Shown: one piece after another, positions 7,451 to 14,780 of the stretch
Layout: every line of letters begins with the position of its first letter
Position numbering within the stretch: position 1 is the stretch's first letter
Source of the DNA: Candidatus Methanoperedens sp.
Lineage (GTDB): Archaea > Halobacteriota > Methanosarcinia > Methanosarcinales > Methanoperedenaceae
Assembly: GCA_026552835.1 (NCBI GenBank)
Contig: JAPMTY010000013.1
Span: forward strand, 1-17,301
Length of the DNA stretch: 17,301 nt
Direction of reading: 5' to 3'
Notes under the pieces: generated by a model
What the model saw: the letters and a program-made list of their open reading frames with translations, nothing else
The model's database searches: none
Told to the model about the DNA's origin: nothing
Program-made: the position numbers and the translations under genes

Positions 7451-10400
7451 ATGGCAGAAGTTGAGAGAATGCGGTATTTTGATGGTCTCTTCCTGAAGCA
7501 GGAAGAGTTTAACCTGGAACAGAATTATCATATCCGGATGCGGCGCCTTCATAACAGGCATCTCCACACACAGGGGATAGTCTGGGGCCTGGATGTTAAA
7601 GTTGTGTCAGGTAAAGTCGTAGTCGGGCCCGGAATGGCTATCAATGCAGTCGGAGGCTCGCAGGATGAAGGTAATGAAAATGAAGACATAAGCCAGGAGA
7701 TCGTTCTTGCAGACCCGGTTTCGTTATCACTGAGCGCTTCTGAGGTGCAGAATGGAGTATATATATATATTTATTTTAAAAAGGAAGCTGCAGATGAAGT
7801 ACCGGACAGGGGCGGTACTGAGAAAATACACTGGGCTGAGAAAGCATTAATCGATCGTGATCCGAGCAGGTCCAATAGTGAAAATGAAGGAAAAATAATA
7901 CTCGCAAGAGTTCAAAATAGCAGTGGAACCATTGACGATGCCCACATTTTTTATACCGACAAAGATGGCACTACGCCGTTGCGTACCTATGCGGGAGCCT
8001 ACGGCAAATTGACGCTGTCAATTGAAAATGAAACATACGAGCCTTTGATTGAAGGGAAGAAAATCGGTGGTAAAAACGGGATTCTTGTCACTTCGGAACT
8101 AACTAAATTCAGCGGAGCTCTGTCTTTAAAGGGAGGCATTACAGGAGGTCTGCATATTGGCGGGGATTCCGACCCTGGAGATAAGAACCTGGTTGTAGAT
8201 GGTGACTGTACTATTTATGGAAATCTTGATGTCAGGGGTGATACTACATCAATCGAGACCAAAACGCTGGAAGTTGAAGATAATGTCGTCGTAGTGAATA
8301 AATATCCACCGCAGCCCGCCCCGAAGACCCTTAATGGGGGTCTTGAGGTTTTCCGCGGAGGTAGTGTAAAAAACGCCCAGATAATCTGGGATGAAACCGC
8401 AGATAAATGGAAAATCGGTCTTGATGGTAATTTAGCCGATGTTGCTTATGGTGCCAATTGGGTATCTTTAACCGACAACTCGGTTGCCAATACACTCCAC
8501 AGGCATAGTAAAATTGTTAGCGCCGACGGCCTTGTAGATCCTGCACTGAACGTTGATAACTCAGGCAACGTGGGTATCGGGACAGGGCCGAAAGATGCCG
8601 AGAATGCCGAATCGTGGGGCAAGGTTCTTGATATCGTGGGTCCGAAGAGTGTAAAATTGTCTGTCAGAACGGCTGGCATAGATGCGCGGGTTCTGGCGCA
8701 TGATTCCGGCTGGTGGGGCGCGCCTGCAGGAATGATAATCGGAACGAATACCGCACATCCGCTGAGTTTCGGGACAGGTTCAGCCGTCAGGATGACGATA
8801 GACGGCTCAGGCAGGGTCTGCATCGGAACGTCGGCCGCTGCGCGTAAGCTCCAGGTCGATGGCGATGTATTAATAAATGCAGGAAGCCCAGCCGGTAATG
8901 CGGGACTTGAAATTCTCGGAACATCCGGAAGCTTTGGACCATCGGTAGGTTTGAACAACGGAAAGCAGGAATGGAAAATTGTTTCGTGGGATGATAATTC
9001 TCTCAAGTTCGTCAAGGCCACAGGAACTACTTTCACCCCTTTCACTATAAACAACACTTCATTCCAGGATGCGCTCGTACTGGCAGCCAATGGCGTAGGC
9101 GTCGGGACTGCGGCGCCTTCTGAGAAGCTGGAGGTTAACGGCAGAATCAAAGCTGCTGCGTTTATCGGCGATGGCTCATTGATAACCAATCTTCCGATCG
9201 GCCAGTGGTTTATCAATACTAAAGGGATTTATTATGATAAGGGCTATGTCGGCATAGGAACCAGTAGCCCCGGGGCGAATCTTGAAGTCAAGAGCGGTGC
9301 GAGCATTTTCAGGGCATCCGATCTGGCGCCGGATGATTTCATTAAAATAAATGCAACGAATGAAATCTTAACAATAGTTGAACCGCCGATAGTGCAACCG
9401 CCAATAATACAGCCAATACAACCGCCAATAATACAGCCAATACAACCGCCAATAATACAGCCAATACAACCGCCGATAGTACAACCGATACAACCGCCAA
9501 TAATACAGCCAATACAACCGCCAATAATACAACCGATACAACCGCCGATAAGTGTCACACCACTGAGGATGACAGCGACGCCAGTTAGGTCTACCGCGAC
9601 AATAGCAGGCCAGCCGACGGTTTCAGCAGCAGCAGCATCAGTAATAGGTTCCATCGGTACAATCGGTACAATCGGAACGACGGTAGCTGGAGGCCCGACA
9701 ATCCAGTTTTTTGAGGCTAACGCCATGAAAGCGAACCTGTGGTGGCAGAGAGGCGGGGCCTTTTTAATAAACAGCATTGGTAGTACGAATACTTCCATTA
9801 ATCCCAGTGGAGGCAATGTCGGCATAGGGACGGCAAGTCCCACCCATAAATTCCATGTTATGGCAGCCGATGCAGTAGGATTGTTCGAATCTACCGGCAC
9901 CCAGGCATATTTAAGATTATCAACAAGCGAGGGACTGGATAATCGTGTAGAGATCACAAACCGCCCGGGCGGGCGATTAAGTCTATGGACGGCAGGGGCA
10001 GGCGATGTATTTAATATTACAAGAGACGGCAATGTCGGCATAGGGAGGACGGATCCACAGCAAAAACTCCATGTTGCAGGTAATATATCTGTGGACGGAA
10101 CACGTACTTACTTGAACGGACTTGACGCAGGCGTTCATTGGATCATGGCCGGCGGTGCAGTGGAAGGAACGAATAATGCAATTGGCCTTAATCCAGGCAA
10201 AAAATTATTCTCTGTCGCCCCTGGATGGTCAAAAGCCTTTATGGCTCACCATCCGCTGGACCCGGAAAATAAATACCTTACCCATTCCACGCTTGAAGGA
10301 CCTGAGAACGCGGTTTTCTATCGCGGGGAAGCGGAACTTTCAGGGGGCAGGACGACCATCCAGCTTCCCGATTATTTTGAAGCATTGACGAGGAAAGAAA

Positions 10401-10603
10401 ACAGGACTGTCTTGATTACACCCAAATTTGAAGGAGATTCCCAGGTTTCTATGCTTGCAGCCTCGGAGGTCGATGACGGTAAATTCGATGTGAAAATGAT
10501 TGACCGCAAGAACCCATCCCAGAAATTCTATTGGGAAGTCAAAGCAGTGAGAGCTGATGTTGGAATACTGGATGTGGAGGAGCAAAAGTTACCCGCGCAG
10601 TAA
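7451..10603 (+). CDS. Tail fibre protein with GIGT beta-helix repeats and chaperone-like C-terminus (fibre 1)
   Basis: A 1050-residue fibre (Afp13 role). Residues 1-60 are the adaptor found on eCIS fibres (MRYFDGLFLKQEEFNLEQNY, then HLHTQGIVWGL), which should dock on the baseplate. Residues about 254-330 hold a T4-type shaft module (VDGDCTIYGNLDVRGDT, EDNVVVVNK, IIWDETADKWKIG). Six GNVGIGT-xxP-x(2-3)-LxV motifs follow near 373, 456, 549, 599, 790 and 861, the building block of trimeric beta-helical fibres. Residues 645-700 are a Pro-rich tandem repeat, then further Gly/Thr microrepeats to about 745. The end (about 945-1045) has HSTLEGPENAVFYRGEAEL and IQLPDYFEAL, a module usually seen next to endosialidase-type chaperone ends. 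The expected role is receptor recognition. There is no signal peptide. Confidence 0.88.
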   Translation: MAEVERMRYFDGLFLKQEEFNLEQNYHIRMRRLHNRHLHTQGIVWGLDVKVVSGKVVVGPGMAINAVGGSQDEGNENEDISQEIVLADPVSLSLSASEVQNGVYIYIYFKKEAADEVPDRGGTEKIHWAEKALIDRDPSRSNSENEGKIILARVQNSSGTIDDAHIFYTDKDGTTPLRTYAGAYGKLTLSIENETYEPLIEGKKIGGKNGILVTSELTKFSGALSLKGGITGGLHIGGDSDPGDKNLVVDGDCTIYGNLDVRGDTTSIETKTLEVEDNVVVVNKYPPQPAPKTLNGGLEVFRGGSVKNAQIIWDETADKWKIGLDGNLADVAYGANWVSLTDNSVANTLHRHSKIVSADGLVDPALNVDNSGNVGIGTGPKDAENAESWGKVLDIVGPKSVKLSVRTAGIDARVLAHDSGWWGAPAGMIIGTNTAHPLSFGTGSAVRMTIDGSGRVCIGTSAAARKLQVDGDVLINAGSPAGNAGLEILGTSGSFGPSVGLNNGKQEWKIVSWDDNSLKFVKATGTTFTPFTINNTSFQDALVLAANGVGVGTAAPSEKLEVNGRIKAAAFIGDGSLITNLPIGQWFINTKGIYYDKGYVGIGTSSPGANLEVKSGASIFRASDLAPDDFIKINATNEILTIVEPPIVQPPIIQPIQPPIIQPIQPPIIQPIQPPIVQPIQPPIIQPIQPPIIQPIQPPISVTPLRMTATPVRSTATIAGQPTVSAAAASVIGSIGTIGTIGTTVAGGPTIQFFEANAMKANLWWQRGGAFLINSIGSTNTSINPSGGNVGIGTASPTHKFHVMAADAVGLFESTGTQAYLRLSTSEGLDNRVEITNRPGGRLSLWTAGAGDVFNITRDGNVGIGRTDPQQKLHVAGNISVDGTRTYLNGLDAGVHWIMAGGAVEGTNNAIGLNPGKKLFSVAPGWSKAFMAHHPLDPENKYLTHSTLEGPENAVFYRGEAELSGGRTTIQLPDYFEALTRKENRTVLITPKFEGDSQVSMLAASEVDDGKFDVKMIDRKNPSQKFYWEVKAVRADVGILDVEEQKLPAQ
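7758..7769 (+). repeat. (TA)6 dinucleotide run within fibre 1
   Basis: Six TA units encode an alternating Tyr-Ile strand near residue 103-107. A gain or loss of one unit would shift the frame early in the gene, so it is a possible slippage site. It may equally be only a codon coincidence of a beta-strand. Confidence 0.6.
9383..9550 (+). repeat. 24-nt in-frame tandem repeat coding for PPIIQPIQ units
   Basis: Fibre 1 residues 645-700 are one 5-residue start (PPIVQ), six 8-residue units (PPIIQPIQ, one with V for I), and a final PPI. At DNA level the units differ mainly by synonymous changes (CCA/CCG, CAA/CAG, ATA), as expected for a minisatellite. It should form an extended polyproline-like linker between two beta-helical parts of the shaft. 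Gain or loss of a unit stays in frame. Confidence 0.95.
9624..9679 (+). repeat. In-frame microrepeats: (CAG)n and ATCGGTACA units
   Basis: A CAG run at 9624-9637 gives a short alanine tract. Three 9-nt units at 9653-9679 (ATCGGTACA twice, then ATCGGAACG) give IGT-IGT-IGT. They directly follow the Pro-rich repeat, so the stretch from 9383 to 9680 is largely low-complexity linker. Confidence 0.85.
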
Positions 10604-10617
10604 ATGGGGAAAGAAAT

Positions 10618-11706
10618 ATGAAAGATACAAAAAGTGTAAAGAAAGAGAGAATTCTATTGGAAGCGAATGAAGCAAATGAAGCGAATATAATCGCGGCGAA
10701 TGTTTTTCTGGATTCCGAAAAAAGTCCTGAAACTGAATTGACCGTTACAAGAAGAGATTTAGAAAACCCTCTTGCCAGTATCAGGATGATGGGGGCGGGC
10801 AGTAACGATTTCCAGGGAGTCCTGGCATTCAGTACCGTTAACAGCGGAACTCCTGGCGGGCCGCTTGTGGAACGAATGAGAATCCATACTAACGGCTACA
10901 TGGGCATAGGAACCACGAATCCATTATGTACATTAGATGTAAAGGGAAAAGCAATAAAGCTTGGATTGGAAGATAACGGCGGAGGGCAGTTATTTCTAAC
11001 CAATAATCCAAATGATAATAAAATTTATCTGGAGGCTTTCAACAAGACCGGCGATGGTAATGCAGATGAACTATTACTTACCGGTATAAATGCTAAAAAC
11101 GTCCCAAAGTTAAGCCTGCTCGCAGATTCAACTTATATAGCCGGCAACGTCGGTATCGGGACAACAACTCCGCAGGCGAAGCTGGATGTCGCCGGAAATA
11201 TCAGGTGCGGGACATCCCAAACGGTCAATAAGGAAACCTCAATAATATTCAGCGGATTGAACGGGGATGTGGACAAGATTTACGAACTGCGTTTATTTGG
11301 CAGGATGGGCACAGCAGGGACAAATAAAAATATAAGGCTTGGCCCCAACAAGATTTTCGACACATCCGGATTCAGAAATTTAACTCACAGATTTTTTGAG
11401 GTTGGCAATGACGCAAAGAGCGACCTCAATATCAGGAACAACGGAGGTCTTACGTTAGGGTTTACGGACTGGAATGCAGATGGTGATATCTTCATCATGG
11501 CACGATTCTATGCTGCGACAGGGAAAAGCAGAGCCCTGGAAGCCACACATCTGTATACCAATTCGGCTTCCGGAGCCGACAGGGAATTACGGGGAGACCA
11601 TATCGGATGGTGGTCGGATGTTAAGACCAACATTACCTCTATTGTAATTGATTTTAACGGAGGAACTTTTACAGGGACAGCCTTGCTGACAACGGTTCAA
11701 CCCTGA
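10618..11706 (+). CDS. Short fibre protein with GIGT repeats and unique C-terminal tip (fibre 2)
   Basis: A 362-residue protein beginning 14 nt after fibre 1. Residues 1-95 form a module shared with fibre 3 (DTKSVKKER, ANVFLDSEKSPETELTVTRRDLE, MMGAGSNDFQGVL, ERMRIHTNG). Two beta-helix motifs follow, YMGIGTTNP near 97 and NVGIGTTTP near 180. The last ~170 residues (from SIIFSGLNGD through GGLTLGFTDWNADGD to TALLTTVQP) do not match anything I recognise and would be the receptor-facing tip or a shaft end. Residues 15-23 are three EAN units coded by 9-nt repeats that fibre 3 lacks. There is no adaptor like that of fibre 1, so it may attach to another fibre or through the shared module. Calling it a fibre rests on the GIGT repeats and position. 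Confidence 0.75.
   Translation: MKDTKSVKKERILLEANEANEANIIAANVFLDSEKSPETELTVTRRDLENPLASIRMMGAGSNDFQGVLAFSTVNSGTPGGPLVERMRIHTNGYMGIGTTNPLCTLDVKGKAIKLGLEDNGGGQLFLTNNPNDNKIYLEAFNKTGDGNADELLLTGINAKNVPKLSLLADSTYIAGNVGIGTTTPQAKLDVAGNIRCGTSQTVNKETSIIFSGLNGDVDKIYELRLFGRMGTAGTNKNIRLGPNKIFDTSGFRNLTHRFFEVGNDAKSDLNIRNNGGLTLGFTDWNADGDIFIMARFYAATGKSRALEATHLYTNSASGADRELRGDHIGWWSDVKTNITSIVIDFNGGTFTGTALLTTVQP
10699..10776 (+). repeat. Duplicated 78-nt segment, copy 1 (start of fibre 2)
   Basis: This stretch and 11854-11931 are equal in length and differ at only 4 of 78 positions by eye, within N-terminal modules that match less closely outside it. The high DNA identity suggests a fairly recent duplication or gene conversion. 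Confidence 0.9.
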
Positions 11707-11781
11707 AACAGGAACAGTAAAGTCCGCCGCATTTTAAAATTTTTATTTTGGTATTTAGGAGAAAGAAAGAGGTAAAGAAAT

Positions 11782-12615
11782 ATGACGGATACGAAAAGAG
11801 TAAAGAAAGAGAGAAATCTATCGGAAACGTTTGGAGCGGATTTAATTGCGTCGAATGTTTTTTTGGATTCCGAAAATAGTCCTGAAACTGAATTGAGCGT
11901 TACAAGAAGAGATTTAGAAAAACCTCTTGCCCAGATCAAGATGATGGGAGCGGGAAGTGATTTCCAGGGAGTCCTGGCAATCAGCACCACCGGACTTAAA
12001 GGCGGTCCTCTTGAAGAACGTATGAGAATTCATACGAACGGCAACGTGGGCATCGGGACGCAGGCGCCGGCAGAGAAGCTGGAGGTTTCGGGTACTGTAA
12101 AAGCAGCATCGTTTATGGGCGATGGCATTATGCTGAAAGGAATGATCGTCATGTGGTCGGGAGCAATAAACGCTATACCTAATGGGTGGGCGCTTTGTGA
12201 CGGCAATAAAGGCACACCTGATTTAAGGAACAGGTTTATTGCAGGTGCAGGAGACAAATATAAACAAGGTGATACAGGCGGTATGGATACTGTAACGCTA
12301 AATGTAAAGCAGATACCCGCGCATGACCATGAGGGTGATACCCAGCCAGGCGGCCAGCATTCACATCAGACTGAAGGCCAGGATGCCTATGGTCTGGCCA
12401 TGAGAAAGCGGACTTATCCCGGTGATACGACAGTAAAAATGGGATATGGTGGTGGAATTGGCGGCGATCCGAATAATGAGATGTGGAGAGGTCATGCAGT
12501 TTCAGACTATGTAGGCCAGCACGCCCATCACTTTAAGACAGTTTTGACTGGCGGGAGCGAGGTTCATGAAAATCGTCCGCCTTATTATGCTTTAGCTTAT
12601 ATTATGAAACTTTAA
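11782..12615 (+). CDS. Fibre protein with phage tail collar domain (fibre 3)
   Basis: A 277-residue protein. Residues 1-85 repeat the fibre 2 module (VKKER, ASNVFLDSENSPETELSVTRRDLE, MMGAGSDFQGVLAIST). NVGIGTQAPAEKLEV follows near 88. From about 117 it is a tail collar domain (microcystin-dependent-like, T4 gp12-like). It opens GMIVMWSGAINAIPNGWALCDG, then GTPDLRNRFIAGAG and a loop rich in His (IPAHDHEGD, GQHSHQTE, GQHAHHF). It ends ENRPPYYALAYIMKL. In gp12 the histidines bind metal on the fibre axis, so the same is plausible here. AGAGGT (11768-11773) precedes ATG 11782. The 75-nt gap before it (11707-11781) is AT-rich with no clear terminator. Likely a short receptor-binding fibre that uses the same base as fibre 2. 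Confidence 0.88.
   Translation: MTDTKRVKKERNLSETFGADLIASNVFLDSENSPETELSVTRRDLEKPLAQIKMMGAGSDFQGVLAISTTGLKGGPLEERMRIHTNGNVGIGTQAPAEKLEVSGTVKAASFMGDGIMLKGMIVMWSGAINAIPNGWALCDGNKGTPDLRNRFIAGAGDKYKQGDTGGMDTVTLNVKQIPAHDHEGDTQPGGQHSHQTEGQDAYGLAMRKRTYPGDTTVKMGYGGGIGGDPNNEMWRGHAVSDYVGQHAHHFKTVLTGGSEVHENRPPYYALAYIMKL
11854..11931 (+). repeat. Duplicated 78-nt segment, copy 2 (start of fibre 3)
   Basis: Partner of 10699-10776, with 4 differences in 78 nt by eye. Confidence 0.9.
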
Positions 12616-12670
12616 AAAAGATGATGATTCCTGAATGTAATTGAAGAGTAAAAATGAAAGGAGAATTAAT

Positions 12671-12901
12671 ATGAAACAACAACTGGAGCAACGTCTCAAA
12701 GAACTCAAAGCCGAATTCGATGCAGGCCAGAGGACGCTTGGAGAAATGGAGATAAAACAGGCGAATTTGAGAAATACCCTGCTGCGCATCAGCGGGGCAA
12801 TACAGGTGCTGGAGGAGGAATTAGCGAGAGAGAACCAGCCCGGATTGAATAATATCGAGAAGTTTGGCGAGATGCCCAAAATCGAACCTGCTGCGGAATG
12901 A
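12671..12901 (+). CDS. Small coiled-coil protein of unknown function
   Basis: A 76-residue, strongly charged protein. Residues 1-55 are predicted as one long helix with heptad-like hydrophobic spacing (LEQRLKELKAEF, LGEMEIKQANLRNTLLRISGAIQVLEEEL), and the end is short and acidic. AAAGGAG at 12657-12663 sits 7 nt before ATG 12671. An in-frame ATG at 12641 has no such site, so the shorter form is chosen. It follows fibre 3 by 55 nt on the same strand and is the last gene of the tail cluster. I do not recognise a family with certainty. Its size and helix would fit a fibre-assembly chaperone or small structural protein, but it is far too short for a tape measure. Confidence 0.72.
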   Translation: MKQQLEQRLKELKAEFDAGQRTLGEMEIKQANLRNTLLRISGAIQVLEEELARENQPGLNNIEKFGEMPKIEPAAE

Positions 12902-12922
12902 TTCTATCTTAAACCTTCCAGT

Positions 12923-13657
12923 TCACCCGATTATGAGCTTTGCGCCTGCGATAACAAGGACTACAGCAAGCAGGCGGTAGAGCGTTATATTCACAAACCT
13001 GCGGCTGCCCAGGCGGGAGCCAATCAGCCCGCCAAACACCGCTGCAAACGCCCACGGATAGATGACATCGGGCAGGAATTTCATGCTTGCAAGATTCCCG
13101 GAAATTCCGGCTATGGAGTTCACAAGAATAAAAGCCGCCGAGACCCCGGCTGTTTCTTTTGTTCCAGCCCAGCCCATGAAGAGGAGAAGGGGACTCAGGA
13201 ATATGCCGCCTCCCACGCCAACTGCGCCGGATAACAGTCCAATCCCTGCCCCGAAAAGAACAGCCCCGAGAACCGGAATTTTTTTTCCAGAATCTGCAGC
13301 CGCTGAGTGCCGGAATTGAAAAAGCCTGTATGCTGCGAATAACAGGACCAGGCCGAGAACCTGCTTATAAAAAGAACCCGGAAGGGAAAGAGCGCCTCCG
13401 ATAAACGCAAACGGGATCGAACCGAGAGCAAACGGCCAGAAGATATTCCACGAGAAATAGCCCGCCCGGTAGAACTGAAAAGATGCGATTGAGGCCACAA
13501 GAATATTTAATAAAAGAGCCGTAGGCTTCATTACATCAGGAGCGAGACCGAATAATGCCATTGCTGCAAGATACCCGGAAGCACCGGCATGACCTACCGA
13601 GGAGTAGAGCAATCCTGCTGCAAAGATTAGAACTGAAAGAAGAATGATGTCATCCAT
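12923..13657 (-). CDS. TauE/SafE (TSUP) family membrane exporter
   Basis: This 244-residue, very hydrophobic protein has about seven or eight membrane segments in two halves joined by a polar loop near 115-127. Each half carries the family's glycine-rich motif: VGHAGASGY at 21-29, followed by KPTALLLN, and GAVGVGGGIF at 144-153. Members move small anions such as sulfite, sulfoacetate or other organosulfur compounds, and the substrate cannot be read from sequence. The length is normal (240-260). It starts 11 nt after the amidotransferase stop on the same strand, so the two are probably co-transcribed. The ribosome binding site is weak. It converges with the coiled-coil gene across 21 nt without an obvious terminator. 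Confidence 0.88.
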   Translation of the reverse strand: MDDIILLSVLIFAAGLLYSSVGHAGASGYLAAMALFGLAPDVMKPTALLLNILVASIASFQFYRAGYFSWNIFWPFALGSIPFAFIGGALSLPGSFYKQVLGLVLLFAAYRLFQFRHSAAADSGKKIPVLGAVLFGAGIGLLSGAVGVGGGIFLSPLLLFMGWAGTKETAGVSAAFILVNSIAGISGNLASMKFLPDVIYPWAFAAVFGGLIGSRLGSRRFVNITLYRLLAVVLVIAGAKLIIG

Positions 13658-13668
13658 ACGGCTCTCTA

Positions 13669-14367
13669 TTAGTTGCCGAACTCCAGTTCAATATTATCCA
13701 GCAATAAATTCAACAGTTTATTCATTTCCCGTACATTGCTGATATGCGATGCGATTTCATCCGCCGCCTGTATGTATTTCCCATCCACAATCTCGTCCTC
13801 ACAGTTCTTTAACATGAGATTGATGCTCTCAACAGAATATTCGATATGGAATTGCAATCCTATTACGCGTCCATACTCAAAGATTTGATTCGCGCATGCT
13901 TCACTTTCTGCTATTCTTACAGCGCCGGGAGGTATTTTGAATGTGTCGCCATGCCAGTGGAAAGCGGTAAATCTGCCTGGAAATTTACTGAAAATAGAGG
14001 AGTTTTTTGCTTCTCCGGTTAATGAGACCGGGAACCATCCGATTTCCTTGTATGTATTCTTGCTGACCCTTCCGCCGAGGACATCAGCAATCAGCTGGGA
14101 GCCAAGGCATACTCCCAGAACAATTTTTTTGCCAGCAATAGCTTCGGCAATGAAATTCTTTTCTTCCCTGAGCCATGGGTACTTTTTTTCCTCGTATATG
14201 TTCATCGAGCCGCCCATGATGATAAGCCAGTCGAAGTCATTCATTTCCGGGAGTTCTTCGTTGTTGAAAAGCAGCGTTCTTGAGATGGTATGCCCTCTTT
14301 TCTTTGCCCAGACTTCGATATTTGCCAGGCCTTCAAAGGGTTCGTGTTCAAGGGAATGGATTCTCAT
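13669..14367 (-). CDS. Stand-alone class I glutamine amidotransferase
   Basis: This 232-residue protein has the class I triad: nucleophile C87 in GVCLGSQ, and H174 with E176 in LQFHIEYS. An LIIMGGSMNIYEE segment near 48-60 and AFHWHGDTF near 135-143 are typical of the GMP synthase glutaminase-like group. No synthetase domain is attached. Such free-standing proteins release ammonia from glutamine or hydrolyse gamma-glutamyl compounds, and the partner is unknown. The start ATG overlaps the CBS gene stop (ATGA), which implies coupling. Lying downstream of nif genes it might belong to nitrogen economy, but that is only context. Confidence 0.85.
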   Translation of the reverse strand: MRIHSLEHEPFEGLANIEVWAKKRGHTISRTLLFNNEELPEMNDFDWLIIMGGSMNIYEEKKYPWLREEKNFIAEAIAGKKIVLGVCLGSQLIADVLGGRVSKNTYKEIGWFPVSLTGEAKNSSIFSKFPGRFTAFHWHGDTFKIPPGAVRIAESEACANQIFEYGRVIGLQFHIEYSVESINLMLKNCEDEIVDGKYIQAADEIASHISNVREMNKLLNLLLDNIELEFGN

Positions 14368-14762
14368 CGCTTTTCCTCCTGCATAATCTGATTATTAAAC
14401 CTGTATGTATGCAATATGTCCTCAGCCCTGATAATGCCTACCCTCTCTCTATTTTCAACCACTGTTATATGTGAGGCTTTGCAGCGTTCGAACATCGTAA
14501 TGGCATCCGTGAGCCATTTATCCGAGTCAATTGTTAACTCTGGTGAATGCATGATTTCATCCACTTCTATATTCATATCAGCTTCAGCCGCAACTCTGCT
14601 CATGATGTCCTCCACTGAGATAATGCCGGCAAGCCTGCCGTTTTTACTGACCAGTACACTTGCAATTTTATTTTTCTTCATGAGCTGTGCAGCCTCGATA
14701 AGTGTTGTCCCGGTGGGAACGACCACCGGGTTTGGGAGGAGGATGTGGCTTATTTTGGACAT
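14364..14762 (-). CDS. Two-CBS-domain protein
   Basis: A 132-residue protein made only of a CBS pair, residues about 8-58 and 68-120. Each has the usual strand-helix pattern: ASVLVSKNGRLAGIISVEDI in the first, and ASHITVVENRERVGIIRAEDI in the second. CBS pairs bind adenine nucleotides and act as energy or ligand sensors. With no enzyme domain attached it probably acts on a partner, perhaps the amidotransferase it overlaps by 4 nt (ATGA). No clear Shine-Dalgarno site precedes the start; the upstream 20 nt are A/T-rich, so a leaderless transcript is possible. This gene and the two after it may be transcribed apart from nif because of the palindrome upstream. Confidence 0.9.
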   Translation of the reverse strand: MSKISHILLPNPVVVPTGTTLIEAAQLMKKNKIASVLVSKNGRLAGIISVEDIMSRVAAEADMNIEVDEIMHSPELTIDSDKWLTDAITMFERCKASHITVVENRERVGIIRAEDILHTYRFNNQIMQEEKR

Positions 14763-14780
14763 AGTAACTTTAAATTAATT

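Noticed and set aside
8446..9216. Minus-strand open frame (256 codons) opposite fibre 1
   Set aside because: No start signal and no family features; it lies fully opposite GIGT-repeat coding sequence.
9383..9550. Possible CRISPR array
   Set aside because: The 24-nt units are directly adjacent without spacers, and they are in frame within a coding gene.
9244..10041. Long minus-strand open frame (265 codons) with Gly/Cys/Ile-rich repeats opposite fibre 1
   Set aside because: It is the mirror of the PPIIQPIQ-coding repeat; the plus frame has family motifs on both sides and a ribosome binding site, the minus frame has neither.
1..12901. Type VI secretion system
   Set aside because: No TssJLM, ClpV, TssB/C or other T6SS genes are seen, and the adaptor-bearing fibres and two J-like proteins fit eCIS or phage-like tails.
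12902..12922. Terminator between the converging operons
   Set aside because: The 21-nt gap shows neither a T-run nor a hairpin on either strand, so nothing can be called.
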